Part shown: piece after piece, positions 29,510 to 37,119 of the stretch
Position numbering within the stretch: position 1 is the first letter of the stretch
Layout of the letters: every line of letters begins with the position of its first letter
Origin: Coraliomargarita sinensis
GTDB lineage: Bacteria; Verrucomicrobiota; Verrucomicrobiia; Opitutales; Coraliomargaritaceae
Assembly: GCF_003185655.1 (NCBI RefSeq)
Contig: NZ_QHJQ01000010.1
Location: 1-64,000, forward strand
DNA: 64,000 nucleotides
Reading direction: 5' to 3'
Translations under genes and position numbers: made by a program
The notes under the pieces: model-generated
Told to the model about the DNA's origin: nothing
What the model saw: only the letters and a program-made list of their open reading frames with translations
Databases searched by the model: none

Positions 29510-29617
29510 GTTGATTCGCGGCCAAGATTGTCGGGCTCCGCCATGAGATCAAGCTGGACTTACGTGTTGATCCAAATCCTGGGGGTGCAGCGGCGAGCAA
29601 GCTTTCAGGGAGGTGCC

Positions 29618-30157
29618 TTAGTAAGACGACGAAGTGCCGCTTTTCGGTTCTTCCGGATCGTCGAAGATTTCTTCCTCCGGCTCTTCCGCCGGTTCCGGGT
29701 CGGGCTGCTTCTTGGCAATCGAGCTGCTGGGCTCAAGCCGCCCGCTTTTAAAACCAGTCGCCACGATGTTGATCCGGCCGAGGTTTTCGATGCCGAGATT
29801 TTCCGTCAAAGCCTTACGCAGGTGGGATTGCAATGTTTCTTCGATGGAGCGCAGCTGGGCGCCACTGGCCAGTTTCAGGCGTACTTCGAAGTGGGTTTTG
29901 TTCCCCTTCGCATTCATGCGGACCTGCGGCTTGGACACTTCCTTGATTTGCTCGCAGGAAGTTTGCACCAGTTCGACGATTGCCGAACGGCTGACCATGA
30001 CCTGGCCATTCGTGGTGACATAAGCCGTCACATTCTTGGGCTGGCGCCGTACGAGGAGTATGAGAAAAAAGGCAAGCACCAGCACCGCCGCAGCGCTGTA
30101 AAGATATGTCGGCTGAGTCAAATGCTCAAGAGTTTCGCTTAGTGTCGCCCAATCCAT
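29618..30157 (-). CDS. Membrane-anchored Asp23/AmaP-like protein
   Basis: A 179-residue protein with one N-terminal membrane helix (about 20-36, [18 protein letters not shown]). A soluble domain follows, whose [19 protein letters not shown] stretch then leads into [20 protein letters not shown]. That is the pattern of the alternating strands and helix of Asp23-type alkaline-shock domains. An acidic, proline-rich tail (about 148-172) ends it. The next gene upstream encodes a soluble Asp23 protein, as in AmaP-Asp23 pairs where the membrane protein anchors Asp23. The function in a Gram-negative is not known to me. Confidence 0.8.
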   Translation of the reverse strand: MDWATLSETLEHLTQPTYLYSAAAVLVLAFFLILLVRRQPKNVTAYVTTNGQVMVSRSAIVELVQTSCEQIKEVSKPQVRMNAKGNKTHFEVRLKLASGAQLRSIEETLQSHLRKALTENLGIENLGRINIVATGFKSGRLEPSSSIAKKQPDPEPAEEPEEEIFDDPEEPKSGTSSSY

Positions 30158-30175
30158 AAATCGCCCGTTTCGGAA

Positions 30176-30616
30176 TTAATCCGTGTGCTCGTCTTCCCAC
30201 TCTTCCTGCTGCTTCTCTTCCTCGTGCGTGCGCACTCCATCAATGACTACATTGACGCGGGAAACATTTTTGCTGGTCATTTTTTCAACCTGCTCGGAAA
30301 TACGCTGTTGGATCTGGGTAGCAACGGCCGCCAGCTCAACTCCGAAACGGAGGATGACGCGGATCTCAATTTGATAGTCGCCTGCCTCGTCTTCTTCGAC
30401 CCGCACACCTCTTTCATCTCCCTTTTTGGAGAAGATCTCAGCGATACCATCGACGAATCCGCCACCGACTGCAGCGACGCCGGCTACTTCCAGGGCAGCC
30501 AGCCGGACAATACTCGCGACGACGCTGTGGTTAATGCGAATGTCGCCGAGTGTATTGGAATCTTCAGAAACCGTTGGGATGGAAGACTCGTTTGGATTAT
30601 CGGATTCCTTGTTCAT
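30176..30616 (-). CDS. Asp23/Gls24-family envelope-stress protein
   Basis: A 146-residue protein with the Asp23 signature: [20 protein letters not shown] (about 23-42), [20 protein letters not shown], and the strand [20 protein letters not shown] with [16 protein letters not shown] charged Glu-rich tail closes it. ATG 30616 ([12 protein letters not shown]) is chosen because the longer frame runs back into the accC gene. It is downstream of accC by 25 bp and upstream of the membrane-anchored partner by 18 bp, so the order accB-accC-asp23-amaP looks like one operon. Confidence 0.88.
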   Translation of the reverse strand: MNKESDNPNESSIPTVSEDSNTLGDIRINHSVVASIVRLAALEVAGVAAVGGGFVDGIAEIFSKKGDERGVRVEEDEAGDYQIEIRVILRFGVELAAVATQIQQRISEQVEKMTSKNVSRVNVVIDGVRTHEEEKQQEEWEDEHTD

Positions 30617-30641
30617 AGTGATTAACTTAGGGTGTGTATGC

Positions 30642-32006
30642 TCAGGTGTAAATATCCTTTGGGACGCGATTAATAAATTCTTCAATGAATTTGGTGGTCG
30701 CTTTACCCTCGCGGAAGTAAGGGTCGCGGATGATGGCGCGGCTGAAAGGAATATTGGTTTTGATGCCCCGGATGAGATATTCCCCGAGGGCACGATCCAT
30801 CCGGTCCAGGGCCAGTTCGCGGGTCTTCCCGAAGGTCATGACCTTGGCAATCATACTGTCGTAGTGCGGTGGAATGGTGTAACCGCTGTAAACGTGCGAG
30901 TCGATCCGCACGCCGTGTCCGCCGGGGGAGTAGTAAAGCGTGATCTCGCCCGGGCAGGGCGCAAAATTACGGCTCGGATCCTCTGCGCAAACGCGGCACT
31001 CGATCGCATGGCGGGTGATCTTGATGTCCTTCTGCTCGTAGCTGAGTTTCTGTCCGCTGGCGATCAGCAGCTGTTCCTTGACCAGATCAACACCGGTGAT
31101 TTCTTCCGTCACCCCGTGTTCCACCTGGATCCGGGTATTCATCTCGATGAAGTAGTAGTTTTGCTTCTCATCCATGAGAAACTCGATGGTCCCGGCGCCT
31201 TCGTAATTGACCGACTTCGCCAGCTTGACGGCATCGCGCCCCATCTTTTTGCGGGTCTCCGCACTGATGAAAGGGGAGGGAGCTTCCTCGATTACCTTCT
31301 GGTGGCGTCGCTGCACCGAGCAGTCGCGCTCGCCGAGGTGGATGACGTTTCCGTGCTGGTCGCCCAGAATCTGGATTTCGATATGGCGCGGTGCTTCGAG
31401 GAATTTCTCGATGTAAACGGCACCGTTACCGAAAGCCTTCTCTGCTTCGTTGCGGGCGCTGCTGTATTCCTTGGTGAAGGCAACGGCGTTGTGCGCCACG
31501 CGCATGCCCTTACCGCCACCGCCGGCCACTGCCTTGATGATGACGGGGAAACCGATCTTCTTCGCGACGGCGAGGGCGTCCTTCTCATTATCCACGATTC
31601 CTTCGCTGCCGGGAATGACAGGAACCTTGGCTTTGACCGCCATTTCGCGGGCCCGTGCTTTGTCGCCGAAGTTAACGATGGCGTCCGAGCTGGGGCCGAT
31701 AAATTTGATTTTGCAGTTTTCACATTGCTCGGCGAAGTCGGCATTTTCCGCCAGGAAACCGTATCCCGGGTGGATCGCATCCACATTTGCAATTTCGGCT
31801 GCGGCGATGATGCGGTCCGCTTTCAGGTAGCTCAGATGGCTCGGGGGCGGGCCGATGCAGATCGCCTCGTCAGCGAGCTGCACGTGGAGCGACTGCTCAT
31901 CCGCCTCGGAGTAGACACAAAGCGTCTTGATTCCCAGTTCGTTACAGGCCCGGACGATGCGCAGCGCAATCTCGCCCCGGTTTGCGATAAGGACTTTTTT
32001 TATCAT
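30642..32006 (-). CDS. accC: Biotin carboxylase subunit of acetyl-CoA carboxylase
   Basis: ATP-dependent carboxylation of the biotin on AccB, the first committed reaction of fatty-acid synthesis. The 454-residue length is standard. Visible are [18 protein letters not shown] (3-20), the Gly-rich ATP loop [15 protein letters not shown] (about 159-173), the catalytic segment [15 protein letters not shown] (about 285-299), and [17 protein letters not shown] [15 protein letters not shown] (about 325-339). It is 8 bp downstream of accB. Confidence 0.96.
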   Translation of the reverse strand: MIKKVLIANRGEIALRIVRACNELGIKTLCVYSEADEQSLHVQLADEAICIGPPPSHLSYLKADRIIAAAEIANVDAIHPGYGFLAENADFAEQCENCKIKFIGPSSDAIVNFGDKARAREMAVKAKVPVIPGSEGIVDNEKDALAVAKKIGFPVIIKAVAGGGGKGMRVAHNAVAFTKEYSSARNEAEKAFGNGAVYIEKFLEAPRHIEIQILGDQHGNVIHLGERDCSVQRRHQKVIEEAPSPFISAETRKKMGRDAVKLAKSVNYEGAGTIEFLMDEKQNYYFIEMNTRIQVEHGVTEEITGVDLVKEQLLIASGQKLSYEQKDIKITRHAIECRVCAEDPSRNFAPCPGEITLYYSPGGHGVRIDSHVYSGYTIPPHYDSMIAKVMTFGKTRELALDRMDRALGEYLIRGIKTNIPFSRAIIRDPYFREGKATTKFIEEFINRVPKDIYT

Positions 32007-32014
32007 CCAGAGCG

Positions 32015-32482
32015 TTAAGCAGTTTTCACTTTGAAGAGTGGCTGGCCGTATTCGACTGCCTCGCCATTCTCAACGAGCACTTCAGTAATGGTTCCGCTAA
32101 GTTCGGCCTGAATCTCATTCATGACCTTCATCGCTTCGATGATACAGACGACGCTTTCGGAGCCAACCTTTTTGCCGACATCCGTAAAGGTCGGGCTGTC
32201 CGGTGACGGGGCGCGGTAGAAAGTACCGACCATCGGTGACTTGATCACGGAAATGCCGGCCTCTTCAGCAGGTTTTGCGGCTTCTTCGGCAGGTGCTGCC
32301 GCGGCAGCAGGTTGCTGTGCTGCCGCCGGTTGGGCAACAGGAGCGGGCGCTTGTATGATCTGCGGCGCGTCGCCGTTGTCACGGCTCAGCCTCAGCTTGA
32401 AGCCCTCTTCTTCAAATTCGAACTCCGAGAGTTCCGAGCGTTTCATTAAATCGACGACTTGTTTGATCAGTTTTATATCCAA
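32015..32482 (-). CDS. accB: Biotin carboxyl carrier protein
   Basis: A 155-residue carrier. The N-terminal helix ([19 protein letters not shown]) precedes an Ala/Pro linker (about 41-72). The C-terminal lipoyl/biotinyl domain has the biotinylated Lys in EAMKVMNEI (about 116-124). The 'thumb' region [18 protein letters not shown] is present, as in true AccB proteins. It is the first gene of the accB-accC-asp23-type operon. Confidence 0.96.
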   Translation of the reverse strand: MDIKLIKQVVDLMKRSELSEFEFEEEGFKLRLSRDNGDAPQIIQAPAPVAQPAAAQQPAAAAAPAEEAAKPAEEAGISVIKSPMVGTFYRAPSPDSPTFTDVGKKVGSESVVCIIEAMKVMNEIQAELSGTITEVLVENGEAVEYGQPLFKVKTA

Positions 32483-32701
32483 GGTGTTTCCTTTGTTGGG
32501 TCGTTGGTAGTTCTGATTAATTAGAATGTAAATGTGTTGGATTAGCTCCGTATTTGGCGATCATGAAAGGCAAGCTTTTCGTCTTGTGCAACGACTTTGT
32601 TACACCGATAGGCTTTGTTTCAAGGTAGGGCGCAAACTTGACTCAAAACATTAGCTGGCTTAGCTCAATCTATTATTCACCTCTTATTTCCGTAGATTCC
32701 A

Positions 32702-32712
32702 CCCCCCCCCCC
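32702..32712 (+). repeat. Homopolymer tract of 11 C just before a start codon
   Basis: Eleven consecutive C residues end two bases before the GTG proposed for the EpsI-like gene. They occupy the spot where a Shine-Dalgarno would lie. Tracts of this length are prone to slippage in many bacteria. Confidence 0.9.
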
Positions 32713-32713
32713 T

Positions 32714-33445
32714 GTGAAGCGTTTCGTTCTAGTATGCATGGCCCTCGGCCTGATCCTCGTCATGTCGACCGGCCTGGTCTTCGCTTTTTTTGTGCCCGAA
32801 GTTGAGCCGACGATTGACCGCTCACTCGAGGAACTGCTTCCGGAGCATATTGCAGGCTGGCATTCCACCAACGTGCCACTCTCCCAAACGCCGGAGGGGG
32901 AGGAGCGGGTTCTGGATGTGCTCGACCTGGACGATGTTTTTTGCCGTCAGTACACCAAAGGGGATACTGAAATTATGGTCTACGTGGCCTACTGGTTTCC
33001 GGGCAGTGAGCCTTACAGTTCGGTAGCCATTCACAATCCGGACAGTTGCTGGGTGATTGCCGGTTGGGACGTGCTGGAGCGCGAAAGCAATCGAAGTGTC
33101 AAGATGTCCGGCTATCCCCTCAAAGAGCACGAGTGGGGCGTCTACGAGAAGGATAACAACGAAGTGTATGTGCTTTTCTGGCATCTGCTCGGAGGCGAGC
33201 CGAACAAGCATATCAAAAACATGATTTGGACCAGTTCCGGCATCGATAGTTTCAAGCGTCAGTTTTACTTCATCTACAACATGTATCAGATGGGCTTCGA
33301 CCTCGGCCAGGACCAGCTTTTTGTCCGGATCTCTTCGAACAAGCCGTTCGAAGAGGTGGAAGCAAGCGGCGAGCTTGATGATATCCTGTCCGCCCTGGAA
33401 GGACTTGGGCTGACCAGGGAAAATGCCCAGTCGAAGCTTAATTGA
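32714..33445 (+). CDS. EpsI-like exosortase-associated protein
   Basis: A 243-residue protein with one N-terminal membrane helix (about 4-25) and a DUF3485/EpsI-type domain. The recognisable stretch is PYSSVAIHNPDSCWVIAGW (about 97-115), matching the H-x-P-x-x-C-x-x-x-x-GW centre of the EpsI family. EDNNEVYVLFWHL-like EKDNNEVYVLFWHL follows. EpsI proteins accompany exosortases and exopolysaccharide loci; their biochemistry is unsettled. Start: GTG at 32714 sits behind a C11 tract with no Shine-Dalgarno. ATG at about 32738 is an alternative that would shorten the helix. No exosortase gene is in the window. Confidence 0.8.
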   Translation: MKRFVLVCMALGLILVMSTGLVFAFFVPEVEPTIDRSLEELLPEHIAGWHSTNVPLSQTPEGEERVLDVLDLDDVFCRQYTKGDTEIMVYVAYWFPGSEPYSSVAIHNPDSCWVIAGWDVLERESNRSVKMSGYPLKEHEWGVYEKDNNEVYVLFWHLLGGEPNKHIKNMIWTSSGIDSFKRQFYFIYNMYQMGFDLGQDQLFVRISSNKPFEEVEASGELDDILSALEGLGLTRENAQSKLN

Positions 33446-33468
33446 GCGGCACTTCAGCCATCATCGCT

Positions 33469-34104
33469 TCACCTTTGCATAAGGATATAATTTGGCTTCG
33501 GGATAAGTCGTACATTCTGGTGGCGGATCGACTCGGTGATCTGGCATCCCATGCCGATATGCACGCCGTCCGGCACGCACAGCGGCGCATCATAGCTTCC
33601 GTTGTTGAAGCTGGCGCCGGCACCGATGAAGACATTCTTGCCGAGTTCGACATGTCCGGACAGGCAGACCCGGGGGCCGACGTGGGTAAAATCTGAAATT
33701 TTGGCATCGTGGCCGACGATGCTGTGTGTGTTCACGATGCAGGCATCCCCCACGACGGCATCCGGGCCGATGTAGGCAAACGCTCCGATGTAGGTGCCCG
33801 GTCCGATGGTCGCGGATTCAGAGATGGAGGCTTCCTTTGAGATAATACTGACGAAATTTATCTTAGCAGCATACTGCTCGTAGAAGCGCTTTCGGTGGTC
33901 GTTGTTACCTATGGCGGCAATGCAGTCCCAATCGGCGTATTGGTCGGGTTTGAAATCCGCCTCCGCTACGGCAGACAGTCCTTCAATATGGGAGGTGCCG
34001 TCGGTCGTGACGATCCCGAAGCGCTCATAGCCCATCACCCGCGCCGCAGCGATGACATCTTTCGCGTGACCGGAACCGCCGAATACGAGTAGTTTTTTCG
34101 TCAT
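33469..34104 (-). CDS. NeuD-family sugar O-/N-acyltransferase
   Basis: A 211-residue acyltransferase of the PglD/NeuD group. It has an N-terminal Rossmann-like sugar-nucleotide domain (KKLLVFGGSGHAKDVIAAA, about 3-21). A left-handed beta-helix of hexapeptide repeats follows (about 85-200; ISESATIGPGTYIGAFAYIG). The catalytic His is in NTHSIVGHDAKISDF (about 131-145). It would transfer an acetyl or similar group to a sugar of a surface glycan. It is convergent with the EpsI-like gene (23 bp) and divergent from the ligase, so it belongs to the same glycan neighbourhood. Confidence 0.88.
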   Translation of the reverse strand: MTKKLLVFGGSGHAKDVIAAARVMGYERFGIVTTDGTSHIEGLSAVAEADFKPDQYADWDCIAAIGNNDHRKRFYEQYAAKINFVSIISKEASISESATIGPGTYIGAFAYIGPDAVVGDACIVNTHSIVGHDAKISDFTHVGPRVCLSGHVELGKNVFIGAGASFNNGSYDAPLCVPDGVHIGMGCQITESIRHQNVRLIPKPNYILMQR

Positions 34105-34239
34105 TACAAAATGCGTGTTACTTCATTTCTCTTTTATAGGCACCGAAGTGCAAGACAGGAGTTTGGATTGCCTGCGGGCACAAAATATGCGTTTACCCAG
34201 ATGTCAGATAAATCTATCTCAGAAGTTTGCTGATTTCTT

Positions 34240-36186
34240 ATGCCATCCCTAATCAAAAAAGCCGGAAGTATTGATTACTTCGGTGAGCTCACCTGGGCCA
34301 ATTTTCTCGATTGGTTGATCACCTTTTGTCTGGGTGCTATCATCGTGCTTACGGCGACACAGCTGGGCGGCGTTCGGCCGGAAACTCAGCTTCAGCAGCT
34401 GCCGCTCTATGTTCTCCTGATGGCGTTGCACGGACTAAGCCTGGCCGTGTGCCGGCCGGAGTCGCGTAAGCTCAATCCGGTGCCCTTCCTGTTTGTCCCC
34501 TTCCTGATCTGGGGCTTCGCCTCGGTCATGTTTTGGACGCCGACGCCATGGCGTGGCAGCTACGAACTGGTTTATTTTTTGACCGCCTTTCTCTTCGGCT
34601 GGGTTGCGGTCAACAACGTCCGGACCCGGGCGCACCTCTGGGCGCTCTTGATCATCGCGATGGTCCCGGTCGCAAAGGGGATCTTCGTCGGCTACTATCA
34701 GTTTTTTCAGGACTCGACGAAAATGGCGGCGATTGCCATCGGCTACCCGCTTGAAATCAGTGCCCGGTATCGCGGTCAGGCGACCGGTATCTTTGCGGAT
34801 CCGGGCAGTTTTGCCACGTTCTTACTGATTCTACTTCCCTGCTTCACCATTGCCGCATTCGTTCCCCGGCTGCCGAAAGTCTTGCGGGTTCTCAGTTTCT
34901 ATGTGGCCCTTATCCTGGTTGTCGGGATCACTCTGACCCAAACCTATTGGGCGGCGGCTGCGGTGGTGGTGATGATGGCTGTCGTACCCTGGTTTTGTTT
35001 CGAGGGATTGGGGCGCCGTTACCTGTATTCTTTTATCGGGGTTGCTGCCGCACTGGCAGTCTTTCTCCTGATGTATTCGTTCAACCCGCTCTTTGAGCGA
35101 GGCCTGGTCCAGGCGCTGACACCTGAAGGCGAGGGGATTCGCCTCGTGCTTTGGCGGGAGACACTGAGTCAACTGGCTCAAAATCCGATCTTTGGCAGTG
35201 GGGCCGGGAGCTTTTCTTTGATGTTGGAGAGCAGCCCAGATCTCTCCCTTGCAGAATTGCCGGTGACGCCACACAACGATTTCCTGCTGGTTCTCAGCGC
35301 GTATGGATTCATCGGTGCGGGGCTTTTGTTCATCCCCCTGGGCGTTGTCTTTTTGAGATCTTTACGGCAGTGGTCGAAAGAGCCATTCAAGTTGAAATCC
35401 CGAAGCCGTGACGTCATGTCTTCGCAGAAGTTCTTTCTTTCTCTGGCGATTAGTGCCGGTATCGCTATTATTTTGAGCGGAGCACTTCACTTCCTGATTT
35501 ATATCCCTGCCCTCTTGCTCTATGCCACCTTGATGGGTGCGGTCCTGGTCAAGTCCAGCTATCGCCGGACCCTCCCGCTGCCGAAATTTCGATCGTTCGG
35601 CATGCTTTACTTTCTCATTGGGACCACGGTCGCTGCGGTCTTTTGGTCGCATGCATCGCTGCTTCTTGAGTCGCAGGGACAGGAACTACAGGCCAGACAG
35701 CGCCTGGAAAACTTGGTGGAGCGGGGCATTGGCGTGTCGGGCAAGTTTGAACTGCTTGATCAGGTGATCGAAACTTACGAGGATGCGCTCATTGCAAACC
35801 CTGAAAATGCGGATGCCTGGGCCGGCCTCAGTATGGCGATCTGTCAGTTGCATTACCGTGACCCCTCAAAGTTTGCCACAACGGGCGCACGTGCTGTCAA
35901 GGCCGCGTCCAGGGCCTACGAGATTTGCCCGGAGTATTGGCTGGCTTCCTCCCAACTGGGTGTGGCACTTGCGCTATCCGGCAAAATTGAAGAAGCCGGC
36001 ACCGCATTGAAGCGTGCGGTTGAGCTCGCCCCCAATTCGAGTAACGCACATTACTATTACGCGGCATTTCTGGGCAGCGATGCTTCGATGCGCGAAGAAG
36101 CGGTCGAGCAGGTTCGCCGCGCGCTTGAAATCGATCCGAACAATGCCGCTGCCCGGCGCCTGGAGCAGAAACTGTTAATTCTTTGA
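34240..36186 (+). CDS. O-antigen ligase-type membrane protein with C-terminal TPR domain
   Basis: A 648-residue polytopic protein with about twelve hydrophobic segments up to residue 475. The Wzy_C/WaaL-type region includes EGIRLVLWRETLSQLAQNPI (about 300-319) and FGSGAGSFSLMLES. The TPHNDFLLVLSAYGFIG stretch follows (about 346-362), with the conserved loop His. After the last helix come TPR units (about 505-645), for example NPENADAWAGLSMAICQL and LAPNSSNAHYYYAAFLG. It would ligate or polymerise glycan at the periplasmic face. It is directly followed (3 bp) by the FecR gene. Confidence 0.88.
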   Translation: MPSLIKKAGSIDYFGELTWANFLDWLITFCLGAIIVLTATQLGGVRPETQLQQLPLYVLLMALHGLSLAVCRPESRKLNPVPFLFVPFLIWGFASVMFWTPTPWRGSYELVYFLTAFLFGWVAVNNVRTRAHLWALLIIAMVPVAKGIFVGYYQFFQDSTKMAAIAIGYPLEISARYRGQATGIFADPGSFATFLLILLPCFTIAAFVPRLPKVLRVLSFYVALILVVGITLTQTYWAAAAVVVMMAVVPWFCFEGLGRRYLYSFIGVAAALAVFLLMYSFNPLFERGLVQALTPEGEGIRLVLWRETLSQLAQNPIFGSGAGSFSLMLESSPDLSLAELPVTPHNDFLLVLSAYGFIGAGLLFIPLGVVFLRSLRQWSKEPFKLKSRSRDVMSSQKFFLSLAISAGIAIILSGALHFLIYIPALLLYATLMGAVLVKSSYRRTLPLPKFRSFGMLYFLIGTTVAAVFWSHASLLLESQGQELQARQRLENLVERGIGVSGKFELLDQVIETYEDALIANPENADAWAGLSMAICQLHYRDPSKFATTGARAVKAASRAYEICPEYWLASSQLGVALALSGKIEEAGTALKRAVELAPNSSNAHYYYAAFLGSDASMREEAVEQVRRALEIDPNNAAARRLEQKLLIL

Positions 36187-36189
36187 TCC

Positions 36190-37101
36190 ATGAGAACCTT
36201 TCCGAAATTTGTCATTCTATTGCTCGTGTTCGGCGTCCGGCCTGTTGCGGCCGAAGCGTGGGTGCGTGGCTCGGCCATGGTGGTCGAGGCCTCGGGCGAG
36301 GTTCAGTTGACGGATACCGCCGCGGGTAAGACTTACCAGGATTTCGGGCAGGCGACCTATTTTTCCGGGATGTTTTCCAGTCAGGCGCAGGCGGATGGGT
36401 CGATTCTCATTCATACCTCAAACGCTATGACGCTCGGTTTTCGTGGGGGAGGTTATTTTTCTGTCGAGCGTTTTGAAGGTCTTTACGAGGCCCAAAGTAC
36501 CGGTGAACGGGAGGAACTTACGGAAATTCGTAGTCGTATGATTCTTAATTTGCGCCGGGGCGAGCTCCTGATTGACAGTCGCTCGCTGACTGCCGATTCC
36601 AAGTTTGTCGTGGAAACTCCCTTTGGCCGGATCTCGAGTGTTAAGGCGGTCTTGCTCGTGCGGATTGACTTCGACTACCGCAGTAACATCTACGATTTCA
36701 CGATTTCCTGCACGGAAGGGACGGTTCGCCTCAGTGACAAACGCGGGGAATCCTACTTGATTTACGCAGGGCAGCGGATCTCGGGTGCGGGCAGTTATTT
36801 GGCGCCGGCAATTGAAGTGGGGGAGCAGACCGACCAAATTCGTGAAAAATTCGAGCAGTTTTTATCTCGATTGGATCGTATGGAGCTGGACGAAATGGAT
36901 CAAACGAAACTGTGGGCCCATACCAAAGCGCTCGCTGATTTTAGCGATGTGGAGGTGGTTGTTTCCCCGTCGAATGATGGCCGGCCCGTAGAACAGGCCA
37001 GACGCCCACGCGTGATTGAGTTCGCGCCCCGTGCCGAAACCATTTCACCGTTTCGCGGTGAAGTGAAACCACCCTCAAAGAATCAGGCCGAACTTTTTTA
37101 A
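36190..37101 (+). CDS. Exported FecR-domain protein
   Basis: A 303-residue protein with a signal peptide (1-21) and a FecR-type beta domain (about 28-200). Readable parts are VRGSAMVVEASGEVQLTD, GSILIHTSNAMTLGFRGGGYF, and the ETPFGRISSVKAVLLV strand pair with CTEGTVRLSDKRGE. There is no sigma/anti-sigma partner nearby, so it is not a classical iron-signalling FecR. A stand-alone periplasmic FecR domain next to a CHASE2 cyclase is a known type of arrangement in bacterial genomes. A C-terminal charged region (about 230-300) has no known fold. Confidence 0.85.
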   Translation: MRTFPKFVILLLVFGVRPVAAEAWVRGSAMVVEASGEVQLTDTAAGKTYQDFGQATYFSGMFSSQAQADGSILIHTSNAMTLGFRGGGYFSVERFEGLYEAQSTGEREELTEIRSRMILNLRRGELLIDSRSLTADSKFVVETPFGRISSVKAVLLVRIDFDYRSNIYDFTISCTEGTVRLSDKRGESYLIYAGQRISGAGSYLAPAIEVGEQTDQIREKFEQFLSRLDRMELDEMDQTKLWAHTKALADFSDVEVVVSPSNDGRPVEQARRPRVIEFAPRAETISPFRGEVKPPSKNQAELF

Positions 37102-37119
37102 CCGCTAAAAAGAGCTTAC

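Noticed and set aside
30426..32018. 530-codon plus-strand open frame opposite accC and the Asp23-type gene
   Set aside because: It mirrors accC on the other strand; its translation has no recognisable domain and it overlaps two well-supported genes.
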